From assembly GCF_001043895.1 (NCBI RefSeq), contig NZ_JTHF01000155.1, forward strand, positions 1 through 41,035: a stretch of 41,035 bases of DNA. Direction: 5' to 3'. Origin of the DNA: Methylobacterium indicum. Lineage in GTDB: Bacteria; Pseudomonadota; Alphaproteobacteria; Rhizobiales; Beijerinckiaceae. A program made the position numbers and the translations under genes. Positions 6,727-15,977 of this stretch are shown here, one piece after another (the stretch's first letter is position 1; the number at the start of each line of letters is the position of its first letter). The notes under the pieces are model-generated. The model had not been told where the DNA came from. It did no database searches and worked only from the letters and a program-made list of their open reading frames with translations.

Positions 6727-8436
6727 TTACAGGAACGGCGCCGGGTCCTTCGGGTCGCGGGCCGGCTTCACGTCGCGGCGGTTCCACCAGCCGCCGCCGA
6801 GCGCCTGGAACAGGGCGGCGGTGTCGGCATATTGGTTGGCCTGGGCCTGGGCCTGGGTCACCACGGCCTGGAGGTAGGCCGACTGGGTGATCAGCAGCGA
6901 GGCGCTGCTGACGGCGCCGAGGCCGAATTGCTTGCGCACCAGTTCCACGCTCTGGCGGCTCGCCGAGACGGCGGCGTTGGCGGCGGCCACCGCGCGGCCA
7001 TCGGACTGGAGGGCGCGGAGCGCATCGGCGACGTTCTGGTAGGCGCCGATGACGGTGGCGCGGTACTGGGCCTGGGCCGCGACCAGCGTCTCCTCCGCCG
7101 CCTGCTGGCGCCGGAAGAGGGTGCCGCCGTCGAAGAGGGGCTGGGCCACCGCGCCGGCGATGGTCCAGAGGCTGGCGGCCGGGTTGAGGAGCGCCGCGAA
7201 ATTGGTCGCGCTGGCGCCGATCGCGCCCGAGATGGTGAATTGCGGCAGGCGGTTGGCCACCGCGACGCCGACCTGGGCGCTGGCTGCGTGGACCGCGGCC
7301 TCCGCCGCCTTCACGTCGGGGCGCTGCTCGACGAGCCGCGAGGGCAGGCTGACCGGCAGGGTGCGGGGCAGGTGCAGGGAGGCCAGCGTGAAGGTCTGGC
7401 TCACCTCCTCGCTCGGGAAGCGGCCGGCGAGGGCCGTGAGCAGGTTGCGCTGCTGCGCCAGCGCCCGCTGCAGCGGCGGCAGCAATTGCTGCGACTGGGC
7501 GAGGAGCGCGGTCTGCTGCACCACGTCGGCCCCCGCGACCTGGCCGGCATTCGACTGCTTGGTGATCAGGTTCAGGAGGTCGGTCTGGGCCTGGATCACC
7601 TTCTCGGTCGCGGCGATCTGGGCCCGGAGCGACGCCTCCTGGATCGCCGCCGCGACGACGTTGGCGGTGAGCGTGAGATAGGCGGCCTCGAGCTGCCAGC
7701 GCTGCCCCTCCTCCTGCGCCGCCTGCGATTCGAGGGCGCGCCGGGTGCCGCCGAACACGTCGGGGGCAAAGCTCACCGTCACCTGCGGGGTGACGAGGCT
7801 GTAGAGCAGCGAGTTGTCGTTGAGCGGCGATTGCAGGTCGCCGCCCGGGGCCTTGTTGTAGGAGGATTGCGCCCCGAAGCCGACCTGGGGAAAGAGCGCG
7901 CCACGCTGCGCCTCGGTGGTGGCGCGGGCCGCACGCAGCGTGGCCTGGGCGGCGTCGAGGGTCGGGTTGCGGGCGAGCGCCTCCTCGACCAGGCTGTCGA
8001 GGGCCCGGGAGCGAAAGAGCCGCCACCACTCGCCCGGCACGTCGCGCCCCTGCGCGAAGCTCTGGCCGAGCGCGCCGTTGCGCCGGTCCTCGGCGGTCAC
8101 GGGCGGGTTGCGCAACCCCTCCCTGGTGTAGGCGGAGACCGGCGGCGGCGTCGCGCCCTGGAAGTCGGGCCCGACCATGCAGGCGGAGGCGGCGGAGGCG
8201 GCGAGCGCCGCCGCCAGGATCCGCGCCGCGGTGCGGGCGGCCGGGCGGGCGGCGGCCTCCGGGGGCTCGTCCGGCTCCCGGCCCGTGCCCCCCGCGGCGT
8301 CGGTCGCCGCGACGGTGACCCGGATCGGGGTCTCGTCGCGCGGCGCCGCGAGGGCGGCCGGCAGGCGCAGGAGGGTGCGCATGGGATGGGGCATGCTGGA
8401 TTCGGCCGGGGCGGGCGTGTCGGAACCGGGCTGCAT
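6727..8436 (-). CDS. RND efflux outer membrane factor lipoprotein (NodT family)
   Basis: 569 residues of the TolC/NodT outer membrane factor family. Motifs include WWRLFRSRALDSLVEEALARNPTL, two OEP repeats, SLPSRLVEQRPDVKAAEA and QPLFDGGTLFRRQQAAEETL. A lipobox (LAASAAS-C) puts the acylated cysteine at residue 86, unusually far in: about 65 residues precede the hydrophobic signal segment, and no start codon was found close before it (the nearest in-frame ATGs are at 8394 and 8382). The protein should form the trimeric outer membrane exit duct for the pump encoded 5 bases upstream in the same operon. Confidence 0.9.
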   Translation of the reverse strand: MQPGSDTPAPAESSMPHPMRTLLRLPAALAAPRDETPIRVTVAATDAAGGTGREPDEPPEAAARPAARTAARILAAALAASAASACMVGPDFQGATPPPVSAYTREGLRNPPVTAEDRRNGALGQSFAQGRDVPGEWWRLFRSRALDSLVEEALARNPTLDAAQATLRAARATTEAQRGALFPQVGFGAQSSYNKAPGGDLQSPLNDNSLLYSLVTPQVTVSFAPDVFGGTRRALESQAAQEEGQRWQLEAAYLTLTANVVAAAIQEASLRAQIAATEKVIQAQTDLLNLITKQSNAGQVAGADVVQQTALLAQSQQLLPPLQRALAQQRNLLTALAGRFPSEEVSQTFTLASLHLPRTLPVSLPSRLVEQRPDVKAAEAAVHAASAQVGVAVANRLPQFTISGAIGASATNFAALLNPAASLWTIAGAVAQPLFDGGTLFRRQQAAEETLVAAQAQYRATVIGAYQNVADALRALQSDGRAVAAANAAVSASRQSVELVRKQFGLGAVSSASLLITQSAYLQAVVTQAQAQANQYADTAALFQALGGGWWNRRDVKPARDPKDPAPFL

Positions 8437-8441
8437 CTAGC

Positions 8442-11400
8442 TCACTCCGCCGGTTCGGACTGTCGCACCGGGGCGACAGGCGCCCGCGGACGGTGGCGCG
8501 AGAAGGCCGCGATCAGCACCGGCAGCACCACCAGGATCAGGATCGGGGCGAGCAGGATGCCGCCCACCACCACCAGCGCCAGGGGCTTCTGCACCTGCGA
8601 GCCGATGCCGGTGGAGATCGCCGCCGGCAGGAGGCCGACGCAGGCCGCCACGCAGGTCATCATCACCGGGCGCATCCGCACGTCGGCGGCGTGGTGGATG
8701 GCCTCCGCCCGCGCCCAGCCCTCGTCCATCAGCTGGTTGCAGTAGGAGAGCAGGATCACGCCCTCCATGGTCGAGATGCCGAACAGCGCGATGAAGCCGA
8801 TCGCCGCCGAGACCGAGAACGGCGTGCCGGTCAGCACCAGGGCGAAGATGCCGCCGATCAGCGCCATCGGGATGACGCTCAAGGTCAGCAGCGTGTCGGT
8901 GAGCGAGGCGAAGTTGACGTAGAGCAGGAGCGCGATCAGCCCGATCGTCAGCGGCACCACGAGCTTCAGCCGCGCGATGGCGCCCTGCAGGTTGGTGAAC
9001 TCGCCGACCCATTCGAGGTGGTAGCCGGCCGGCAGCTCGACCTGCTCGGCGACGCGCCGTTGCGCCTCGATCACCGCGCCGCCGAGGTCGCGCCCGCGCA
9101 CGCTGAACTTGACCGGGATGTAGCGCTCCTGGTTCTCGCGGTAGATGAAGGCCGCGCCCGATACGAGCTGGACCTGGGCGATCTCCGAGAGCGGCACCTG
9201 GATCACGCCGTTGGGCGCGTTCGCCCCCACCGTGATGTTGCGGATGGTCTCCAGCGAGCGGCGGTACTCGGGCGCCAGCCGCACCCGCATCGGGAAGTGG
9301 CGGTCGCTGCCGTACTCGTAGAGGTCGCCGGCGGTCTGGCCGCCGATCGCCGCCGAGATCGTGGTGGCGATGTCGCCGGGCGCCAGGCCGTAGCGGGCCG
9401 CCCGCGCCCGGTCGATGTCGATGCGCACCGTCGGCTGGCCGAGCGAGGTGAAGACCGCGAGGTCGGTCACCCCCGGCACCGTCGCGAGCGCCGCCTTCAC
9501 GTCGTTGGCGGTGCGGGTGATCTGCTCGAGGTCGGTGCCGTAGATCTTGACCGAGTTCTCGCCCTTCACGCCGGAGGCCGCCTCCTGGACGTTGTCCTGG
9601 ATGTATTGCGAGAAGTTGAACTCGATGCCGGGCAGCTCCTCGCGCAGGCGGCCCGAGACCTCCTCGATCAGCTTCTCCTTGGTGAGGCCCGGCCGCCACT
9701 GGTCGGCGGGCTTCAGGGGGGCGAAGAACTCGACGTTGAAGAACCCGGTGGCGTCGGTGCCGTCGTCGGGCCGGCCCTGGTGCGAGACGACCGTGGTCAC
9801 CTCCGGGTAGGAGCCGATGATCTTGCGCATCCGCTCGACGTAGGGGTTGCCGGCCTCCAGCGAGATCGAGGCCGGCATCGTGCCGCGGATGTAGAGGTTG
9901 CCCTCCTCCAGGGTGGGGAGGAACTCGAGGCCGAGGGTGCGCATCGCCAGCCCGGTGCAGCCGAGCATCGCCACCGTCACCAGGATGGTGAGGATCCGGT
10001 TGCCGAGGGTGAAGCCCTGGAGCGGCCGGAAGAGCGCCCGCAGGATCTTCACCACGATGGTGTCGCGCTCCTCGACGTGGTTGGGCAGGATCAGCGCCGA
10101 GAGCGCCGGGGAGACCGTGTAGGTGGCGATGAGACCGCCGACGAGCGCGTAGGCGTAGGTCTTCGCCATCGGCCCGAAGATGTGGCCCTCGACGCCCGTC
10201 AGGGTGAAGAGTGGCAGGAAGCCCACGATGATGATCGAGGCGGAGAAGAAGATCGCCCGGTTCACCTCGCGCGCCGCCGACGCGATCAGCCCGAGCTTGA
10301 GCCCGCTGCCGGCTTTCGCCGGTCCCTTATGCTCGGCGAGGTGGCGGAAGATGTTCTCCACCATGATCACCGTCGCGTCGACGATGAGGCCGAAATCGAT
10401 CGCGCCGAGCGACAGGAGGTTCGCCGATTCGCCCCGCGCCACCATGATGGCGATGGCGAAGCCCAGCGCGAAGGGAATCGTCGCCGCGACGATGATCGCG
10501 CTCTTCAGGCTGCCGAGGAAGAGCCACTGCACCAGGAACACCAGCACCACGCCGAAGACGAGGTTGTGCATCACCGTGTGGGTGGTGGTGTGGATGAGCG
10601 CGCTGCGGTCGTAGAGCGGCACCACCTGCACGCCGGGCGGCAGGATGCCGGACGCGTTGATCTTCTCGATCTCGGCCTCGACCCGCTGGATCGTCGGCAG
10701 GCTCTTGCCGCCGCGGCTGAGCAGCACGATGCCCTCGACGATGTCGCCGTTGTTCTCGTGCCCGACGATGCCGAGCCGCGGCGCGTTGCTGACCTGGACC
10801 TCCGCCACGTCCTTGATCAGCACCGGTACGCCGCCGACCTGGGTGATCATGGTGTTGCGGACGTCGTCCATGTCGCGGATGAGGCCGACCCCGCGCACCA
10901 CCGCCGATTGCTCGCCGACATTGAGGGTCTGGCCGCCGACATTGGTGCTGGAATTGTTGAGCGCGGAGACGACCTGGACCAGGGTCAGCCCTTGGGCCTG
11001 GAGCTTGTGCAGGTCGACCGCAACCTCGAATTCCTTGGTCTTGCCGCCGAAGGCCGAGACGTCGACGACGCCGGGAATCGCCTTGAAGCGGCGCTGCAGC
11101 ACCCAGTCCTGCAGGGTCTTCAGGTCGGTCGAGGAGAAGCCCGGCGGGCCGACCACCTGGTAGCGCATGATCTCGCCGATCGGGCTCGTCGGCGAGATCT
11201 GCGGCTGGGCGTTGTTGGGCAGGGGCGGCAGCTGCGACAGCCGGTTGAGCACCCGCTGCAGCGCCTCCTGGTAGGTGAAGTCGTAGGTGAACTGGATCTT
11301 CACGTCCGAGAGGCCGAACAGCGAGATCGTCCGCGTCACCGTGGCGTTGGGAATGCCGGCGAGCTGCACCTCGAGCGGGATGGTGATGTAGCGCTCGATC

Positions 11401-11576
11401 TCCTCGGCCGACTGGCCGGGATTCTGGGTGATGACGTCGACGAGCGGCGGCACCGGGTCCGGGTAGGCCTCGATGTTGAGCTGCTGGAAGCTCGCGTAGC
11501 CGATTCCGAGCATCGCCAGGAACAGGAGCAGCACCAGCACCCGCTGGCGCAGGGCGAAGTCGATCAGGCGGTTCAT
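8442..11576 (-). CDS. Heavy-metal-type RND efflux pump (CzcA/CusA family)
   Basis: 1044 residues, full length for an inner membrane RND proton antiporter. It opens with MNRLIDFALRQRVLVLLLFL and continues with EAYPDPVPPLVDVITQNPGQSAEEIE, the HME-type signature. The fourth transmembrane helix carries D-F-G-x3-D-x6-E-N (AIDFGLIVDATVIMVEN), the proton-relay pattern of CzcA/CusA pumps rather than of drug pumps. Two large periplasmic loops and twelve membrane segments are discernible. The operon order is adaptor, pump, outer membrane factor; the adaptor stop is 43 bases before this start. The substrate is probably a divalent or monovalent metal cation; which one cannot be read from the sequence, and no metal sensor gene is adjacent. 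Confidence 0.9.
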   Translation of the reverse strand: MNRLIDFALRQRVLVLLLFLAMLGIGYASFQQLNIEAYPDPVPPLVDVITQNPGQSAEEIERYITIPLEVQLAGIPNATVTRTISLFGLSDVKIQFTYDFTYQEALQRVLNRLSQLPPLPNNAQPQISPTSPIGEIMRYQVVGPPGFSSTDLKTLQDWVLQRRFKAIPGVVDVSAFGGKTKEFEVAVDLHKLQAQGLTLVQVVSALNNSSTNVGGQTLNVGEQSAVVRGVGLIRDMDDVRNTMITQVGGVPVLIKDVAEVQVSNAPRLGIVGHENNGDIVEGIVLLSRGGKSLPTIQRVEAEIEKINASGILPPGVQVVPLYDRSALIHTTTHTVMHNLVFGVVLVFLVQWLFLGSLKSAIIVAATIPFALGFAIAIMVARGESANLLSLGAIDFGLIVDATVIMVENIFRHLAEHKGPAKAGSGLKLGLIASAAREVNRAIFFSASIIIVGFLPLFTLTGVEGHIFGPMAKTYAYALVGGLIATYTVSPALSALILPNHVEERDTIVVKILRALFRPLQGFTLGNRILTILVTVAMLGCTGLAMRTLGLEFLPTLEEGNLYIRGTMPASISLEAGNPYVERMRKIIGSYPEVTTVVSHQGRPDDGTDATGFFNVEFFAPLKPADQWRPGLTKEKLIEEVSGRLREELPGIEFNFSQYIQDNVQEAASGVKGENSVKIYGTDLEQITRTANDVKAALATVPGVTDLAVFTSLGQPTVRIDIDRARAARYGLAPGDIATTISAAIGGQTAGDLYEYGSDRHFPMRVRLAPEYRRSLETIRNITVGANAPNGVIQVPLSEIAQVQLVSGAAFIYRENQERYIPVKFSVRGRDLGGAVIEAQRRVAEQVELPAGYHLEWVGEFTNLQGAIARLKLVVPLTIGLIALLLYVNFASLTDTLLTLSVIPMALIGGIFALVLTGTPFSVSAAIGFIALFGISTMEGVILLSYCNQLMDEGWARAEAIHHAADVRMRPVMMTCVAACVGLLPAAISTGIGSQVQKPLALVVVGGILLAPILILVVLPVLIAAFSRHRPRAPVAPVRQSEPAE

Positions 11577-11619
11577 GCGCGGCTCGGGGTCGGGAGGCCG
11601 GGTATCGGAGTGCCGGGTT

Positions 11620-12912
11620 TCAGGACGCTTTGTCGCCGGAGGCGGCCCGGTCGATGAACAGGCTGCCGCGGGTCACGACGCGCTCGCCGAGGCTGAGGCC
11701 GTCCGTCACCTGCACGAGGCCGCCGCCGGAGAGCCCCAGGGTGACGGCGCGCGACACGATGGTGCCGTCCGGCCGCTCGACCCAGATCCGGGCGCGGGCG
11801 CCCTCGTAGACGATCGCCCCCGCCGGCACCGCCGGGGCGCGCTCGTCGCGCCCGGTGAGGATCGTGAAGGTCGCGAACATCTCGGGCCGGAGCAGGCCCT
11901 CGGCGTTGTCGATCTCGGCCCGGACCGGCAGGCGGCGCGTCGTCGGGTCGAGGGCGGCGGCCATGTAGCTGATCTTCGCCTTGAACACCCGGTCGGGGAA
12001 GCCGATCACGCTCGCCTCCAGCTCCTGGCCGAGCTTGATCCGCGGCACCTCGCTCTCGCGCACGTTGGCGACGAGCCACACGGTCGAGAGGTCGCCGATG
12101 ACGAAAGCCGGGTCGCTGCCCGCGGCGAGGTACTGGCCGAGGCCGATCTTGCGCTGCACGATGGTGCCGCCGATCGGCGCGCGGATCTCGGTCTCCGGGC
12201 TCATCACGCCACTCTTGGCGAAGGCGTCGATCTCCGCGTCGGACTTGCCGAGGATGCGCAGACGGTTGCGCACCGCCTGGAGCGAGGCTTCGGCCGAGCG
12301 CTGGTCGCTCTGGGCCGCGATCACGTCGTTCTGCGCCTGCTGCCAGTCCTTCAGGGCCACCGCCTTGGCCTGGAACAGCTCCTGGAGCCGGGCCGCCACG
12401 GTCTGGTTGAGCTTGAGCAGGGCGGAGTTCTTGGCGAGCGCGTTCGTCGCCGCCTGGTAGTCGTTGAGGGCCGAGACCATGTCGGCGGCCTCCAGGGTGA
12501 ACAGCACCTGGTTGGCCTTCACCCGGTCGCCGGCCCGGACCATCACCTTGGTCACCCGGCCCGCATAGGGCGTGTAGACCGGGACGTTGTCGTCCTCGTT
12601 GACGCCGATCCGCCCCTCGGCGAAGCCCTCGGGCCGGAAGTCGCGGGCCTGCACGGTCTCGATGCCGAAGCTCGCGAGCTGCTGCTTCGTCGGCCGGAAG
12701 ACCGGGGCCGCGGTCTCGCCGGCTTCCGGCGCCTGTCCCTCGATCCCCTCGCGCGGCGCCAGGAGCGCGGCGATGCGCTCGCGCACGGGCTCGAGGGCGG
12801 GCACGCGCCAGACTGCCACGGCGGCGCCCGCCACCAGCAGAAGCGCCAGGAGCCGGACCACGCGCCGGCCGCGCGGCCGCGCCGACGTGCTCAGGGGAGT
12901 TTGGGTGTCCAT
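11620..12912 (-). CDS. RND efflux periplasmic adaptor subunit
   Basis: 430 residues from MDTQTPLSTS, giving a short basic N-terminus and one membrane anchor (RLLALLLVAGAAVAVWRV). The frame is open to ATG 13026, but that would add 38 proline/glycine-rich residues. A barrel-sandwich/lipoyl half (YTPYAGRVTKVMVRAGDRVKANQVL), a long alpha-hairpin of coiled coil (residues about 135-235), the second lipoyl half (EIRAPIGGTIVQRKIGLGQYL) and a beta-barrel domain follow in the CzcB/CusB-type order. There is no extra histidine- or methionine-rich metal-binding domain. It bridges the pump and the outer membrane factor encoded downstream. Confidence 0.9.
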   Translation of the reverse strand: MDTQTPLSTSARPRGRRVVRLLALLLVAGAAVAVWRVPALEPVRERIAALLAPREGIEGQAPEAGETAAPVFRPTKQQLASFGIETVQARDFRPEGFAEGRIGVNEDDNVPVYTPYAGRVTKVMVRAGDRVKANQVLFTLEAADMVSALNDYQAATNALAKNSALLKLNQTVAARLQELFQAKAVALKDWQQAQNDVIAAQSDQRSAEASLQAVRNRLRILGKSDAEIDAFAKSGVMSPETEIRAPIGGTIVQRKIGLGQYLAAGSDPAFVIGDLSTVWLVANVRESEVPRIKLGQELEASVIGFPDRVFKAKISYMAAALDPTTRRLPVRAEIDNAEGLLRPEMFATFTILTGRDERAPAVPAGAIVYEGARARIWVERPDGTIVSRAVTLGLSGGGLVQVTDGLSLGERVVTRGSLFIDRAASGDKAS

Positions 12913-13421
12913 CGCGCGCCGACCATCCGCCCGGGGGAACGGCCGGCCCCCGGATGCCCCGGCGCCGCCCGCGGGGAGCGTCCGAGTCGATCCCGGGTCG
13001 GTCGGCCCCTGTCCTTCGTGCCTCATTACCGGATCTCACCGGCGTCCTGCCGTGCCGTTGCGTCAGTGCGATGACGGTGCAGGATCCGGGCCGAGGCGCC
13101 ACGCCCAGCGGGGCGGCGTTCGGTGGTGGTGTCTTGGCGAGCAAATCGCGGCCGAGTCAAGGACGGGCGGGCCGACCCGTCCCCGTGCCGCGGGGGCCGG
13201 ACGGAGGGCTGCCGCGACGGTCGAAAACCGATGGAAACCCTTGTGATCGCAAGAGGATGAGGGATATCTAAAAAATAGTCGGAGCACCATGGATTAAGTC
13301 GTCAGAGCTTGGTCGAACGGCCGGTTTCGACCATACGGCACCGGCTTGGCGGCTTGACGCAAGGGAGGGTGTGGCCAATTTCCATCGCTTCGGCGCGGAT
13401 GTCCCGCGCCCAGCAGGGACC
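12913..13421. other. Divergent intergenic region upstream of the efflux operon and the ParB-like gene
   Basis: About 500 bases between two divergent genes. An AT-richer patch around 13252-13300 (GATATCTAAAAAATAG) stands out and could hold promoter elements for either side, but no consensus pair was found. No EcfG-type motif and no convincing gene were seen. Confidence 0.4.
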
Positions 13422-14048
13422 ATGGCCTCGATGTCCGTCCGCGATCCGATCCTCCACAGCGTGCCGATCGCCGAGTTGCGGCCGACCCAGATGACGGTCG
13501 GCTACCGGGAGGTGGCGGCCAAGCGCAAGCGCTGGCGCGAGGTGGCGGACAAGGACCGGGAGGCCTTCCTCGGCTCGCACATGATCCCGGTCCTGCTCGG
13601 GCCGAAGAAGCGCCGCTACGTCATCGACCACCACCACCTCACCCGCGCGCTGCAGGAGGAGGGGGTCGAGAGCGTCTTCACCACCGTGGTGGCCGACCTG
13701 CACCACCTCGAGAAGGACGCGTTCTGGGTCGTGGCCGACCACCGGGCCTGGGTCCATCCCTACGATGCCCACGGCGTGCGCCGCGACGTCGGCGACATGC
13801 CCAAGCGCATCGAGGATCTCGGCGACGATCCCTTCCGCAGCCTCGCCGGCGAGCTGCGCCGGGCCGGGGGCTTTGCCAAGGACACGACGCCGTTCAGCGA
13901 GTTCCTGTGGGCCGACTTCCTGCGCCGCCACATCAAGCGCAAGGATGTGAAGGACGATTTCTCCGACGCCCTCGACGAGGCGATGGAGCTCGCCCGCTCC
14001 AAGGACGCGTCGTACCTGCCGGGCTGGAGCGGGCCGCACGAGGGGTAG
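13422..14048 (+). CDS. ParB-like nuclease-fold protein (ParBc_2 family)
   Basis: 208 residues from ATG 13422, preceded by GCAGGGA. The GTG at 13371 is in frame and has AAGGGAGGG only 2 bases away, so it is less likely. The N-terminal VPIAELRPTQMTVGYREV motif, a Y-V-I-D-H-H-H-L-T-R-A stretch near residue 70 and a WVVADHRAWVHPYD segment match the standalone ParBc_2 family (PF08857). These are single-domain ParB/sulfiredoxin-fold proteins without the helix-turn-helix of chromosome-partitioning ParB, and no parA is adjacent, so a role in partitioning should not be assumed. The function of the family is unknown. Confidence 0.82.
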   Translation: MASMSVRDPILHSVPIAELRPTQMTVGYREVAAKRKRWREVADKDREAFLGSHMIPVLLGPKKRRYVIDHHHLTRALQEEGVESVFTTVVADLHHLEKDAFWVVADHRAWVHPYDAHGVRRDVGDMPKRIEDLGDDPFRSLAGELRRAGGFAKDTTPFSEFLWADFLRRHIKRKDVKDDFSDALDEAMELARSKDASYLPGWSGPHEG

Positions 14049-14241
14049 GGCGCATCCCGGAGGAATGACGGGATCCGGCTCGCCGAAAGCATGATGCGGT
14101 CACGGCCCGCGGAATGAGCCTCCCTGGGCGGGCGGTGACGCAACGAAGCCCCCCTCCCATCAAGTTTATTTGCCGCACTCCCCCATCCGGCCTAGCCTCC
14201 CGGACGGCGCGCGACGCGCCGCAGACGGGGGGACGTTCGCG

Positions 14242-14484
14242 ATGTTCGATTCGCTCCTGAAGAGCATCGGCGCCGAGCCGGTCGACAACGAGACCCACTT
14301 CTACCGCTTCGAGCCCAAGCCCGACATCACCGCCTACGAGCTCGCCCTGATCCTGCGGCGCTTCGGGGCGCTCACGGCCGGGGCGGCGCCCCTGCACGGG
14401 GTGATGCTGATGCCCTGGGAGACCCTGGACGACGCCTACGCCCGGCATTTCGAGCCGGCGCCCCACGGCATGTTCCAGGGCTGA
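14242..14484 (+). CDS. Small protein of unknown function, 80 residues
   Basis: Begins MFDSLLKSIGAEPVDNETH after a G-rich ribosome site (ACGGGGGGACG). The middle reads FYRFEPKPDITAYELALILRRFG, with predicted helices and no signal peptide or membrane segment. It has codon usage typical of the flanking genes and a plausible start, so it is probably real. No family was recognised. It lies alone between the ParB-like gene and ftsW. Confidence 0.55.
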   Translation: MFDSLLKSIGAEPVDNETHFYRFEPKPDITAYELALILRRFGALTAGAAPLHGVMLMPWETLDDAYARHFEPAPHGMFQG

Positions 14485-14622
14485 CGAGCTCCAGGGCCGA
14501 CGGGCACCGGCCGACGTCCCGGGGGCGTCCCGGCTTTCCCGGTCGCTGCGGCGAGGCGGCAACACTCGGTTTACCATTCCGTCCGATGGTCGCGACTGGT
14601 GAACGAGGGGCCTACGCAAGCC

Positions 14623-15762
14623 ATGATGTCCCGCGCGGAACGCTCGCATCTGGGCGACTGGTGGTGGACGGTCGACCGGGCGCTGCTCGCCGGCCTCGGC
14701 GTTCTGATGACGGCCGGGCTGGTCTTCCTGATGGCCGGCGGTCCGCCCGTGGCCGAGCGCCTCGGCCTGCCGACCTTCCACTTCCTCAACCGGCAGGTGA
14801 TGTACCTGCTGCCGACCATCGCCCTGATCCTGGCGGTGTCGTTCCTGTCCCTGCGCCACATCCGGCGCATGGCCTTGGTCACCTACGGCCTCGGCATCGT
14901 GCTGTGCATCGCGGCCACCAAGTACGGGCCGGAGATCAAGGGCGCGCATCGTTGGATCCAGTTCGGCTCGATCGGCGTCCAGCCCTCCGAGTTCGTGAAG
15001 CCCGCCTTCGTGATCCTGGCCGCCTGGGCCTTCGCGGAGGGCGCGCGCCGGCGCGACATGCCGGGCGGCACGCTCGCCGTCCTGCTCCTGCCGATGACCA
15101 TCGTGCCGCTGATCCTGCAGCCGGATTTCGGCCAGACCATGCTGGTGACGATGGTGTGGTGCTCGATGGTGTTCGTCGCCGGGCTGCACTGGTTCTGGGT
15201 CGCGGGCCTCGGCGGCGCCGGCCTCCTCGGCGTGGCGGCGGCCTACGAGTTCCTGCCCCACGTCCGGGCCCGCATCCAGCGCTTCATGGACAAGGATTCG
15301 GGCGACAACTTCCAGACCTTCTGGTCGCAGGAATCCTTCAATTCGGGCGGCTGGTTCGGCACCGGCCCGGGCGAGGGCGTGGCCAAGCGCCACCTGCCCG
15401 ACGCCCATACCGACTTCATCTTCTCGGTGGCGGGCGAGGAGTTCGGCGTCATCATCTGCATCGCCATCGTGCTGCTGTTCGCCTTCATCGTGATGCGCGG
15501 CCTGGTGCTCGCGCGGCGCAGCGACGACATCTTCTGCCGGCTCGCCATCACGGGGCTCACCGCCCTGTTCGGCCTCCAGGCCTGCATCAACATGGCGGTG
15601 AACACCCGGCTGATGCCCGCCAAGGGCATGACCCTGCCGTTCATCTCCTATGGCGGCTCGTCGCTGATCTCGCTCGCCCTCGGGATGGGCTTCCTCGTCG
15701 CCCTCACCCGGCGCCGGCCGCGCACGACGCTCCTCAACCGCGACGAGGGCCAAGCGCACTAG
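14623..15762 (+). CDS. ftsW: Septum peptidoglycan polymerase FtsW
   Basis: 379 residues from ATG 14623 (a second ATG follows at 14626; a GTG at 14599 is also in frame). The alphaproteobacterial N-terminus SRAERSHLGDWWWTVDR and the SEDS-family core are clear: GAHRWIQFGSIGVQPSEFVKPA, LQPDFGQT (conserved catalytic-region aspartate), GWFGTGPGEGVAKRHLPDAHTDFIFSVAGEEFG and MPAKGMTLPFISYGGSSL near the end. About ten membrane helices are expected. It polymerises lipid II at the septum with its partner transpeptidase. Its last five codons and stop are repeated in tandem downstream. Confidence 0.95.
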   Translation: MMSRAERSHLGDWWWTVDRALLAGLGVLMTAGLVFLMAGGPPVAERLGLPTFHFLNRQVMYLLPTIALILAVSFLSLRHIRRMALVTYGLGIVLCIAATKYGPEIKGAHRWIQFGSIGVQPSEFVKPAFVILAAWAFAEGARRRDMPGGTLAVLLLPMTIVPLILQPDFGQTMLVTMVWCSMVFVAGLHWFWVAGLGGAGLLGVAAAYEFLPHVRARIQRFMDKDSGDNFQTFWSQESFNSGGWFGTGPGEGVAKRHLPDAHTDFIFSVAGEEFGVIICIAIVLLFAFIVMRGLVLARRSDDIFCRLAITGLTALFGLQACINMAVNTRLMPAKGMTLPFISYGGSSLISLALGMGFLVALTRRRPRTTLLNRDEGQAH

Positions 15763-15837
15763 GGCCAAGCGCACTAGGGCCAAGCGCACTAGGGCCAAGT
15801 GCACTAGGACCAAGCGCACTAGGACCAGGCGCACTGA
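15748..15837 (+). repeat. Six tandem 15-base units containing the ftsW stop codon
   Basis: Six directly adjacent 15-base units start at 15748, 15763, 15778, 15793, 15808 and 15823. The unit is GGCCAAGCGCACTAG, with G-to-A and C-to-T changes in units 4-6; the last unit ends TGA. Each unit equals five codons in the ftsW frame, encoding G/D-Q-A/V-H-stop, so the ftsW tail is followed by five further in-frame stop codons at 15-base intervals. Looks like slippage duplication of the gene's own end. Confidence 0.95.
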
Positions 15838-15977
15838 TCCCGACCCCGCGACGTCCGCACCGATCCCCGCGGGGACGCCTCGAGGGGTGACCTCGCCGCC
15901 CCGCCGTGACACACGGGGGGGCTACTCGACCCGACCGGAGACCGCATGTTCCTCCTCCGCTCCGCCCCGGCCGCCCG

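Noticed and set aside
5866..11657. Long plus-strand open frames opposite the efflux operon
   Set aside because: They are antisense shadows caused by high GC at codon position three; the composition is Arg/Gly/Ala-rich without any family motif.
13371..13421. GTG 13371 as the start of the ParB-like gene
   Set aside because: The G-rich ribosome site is only 2 bases away and the extra 17 residues are not family-like; ATG 13422 is better placed.
15748..15837. Short direct repeats as a CRISPR array
   Set aside because: The units are adjacent with no spacers and are 15 bases long.
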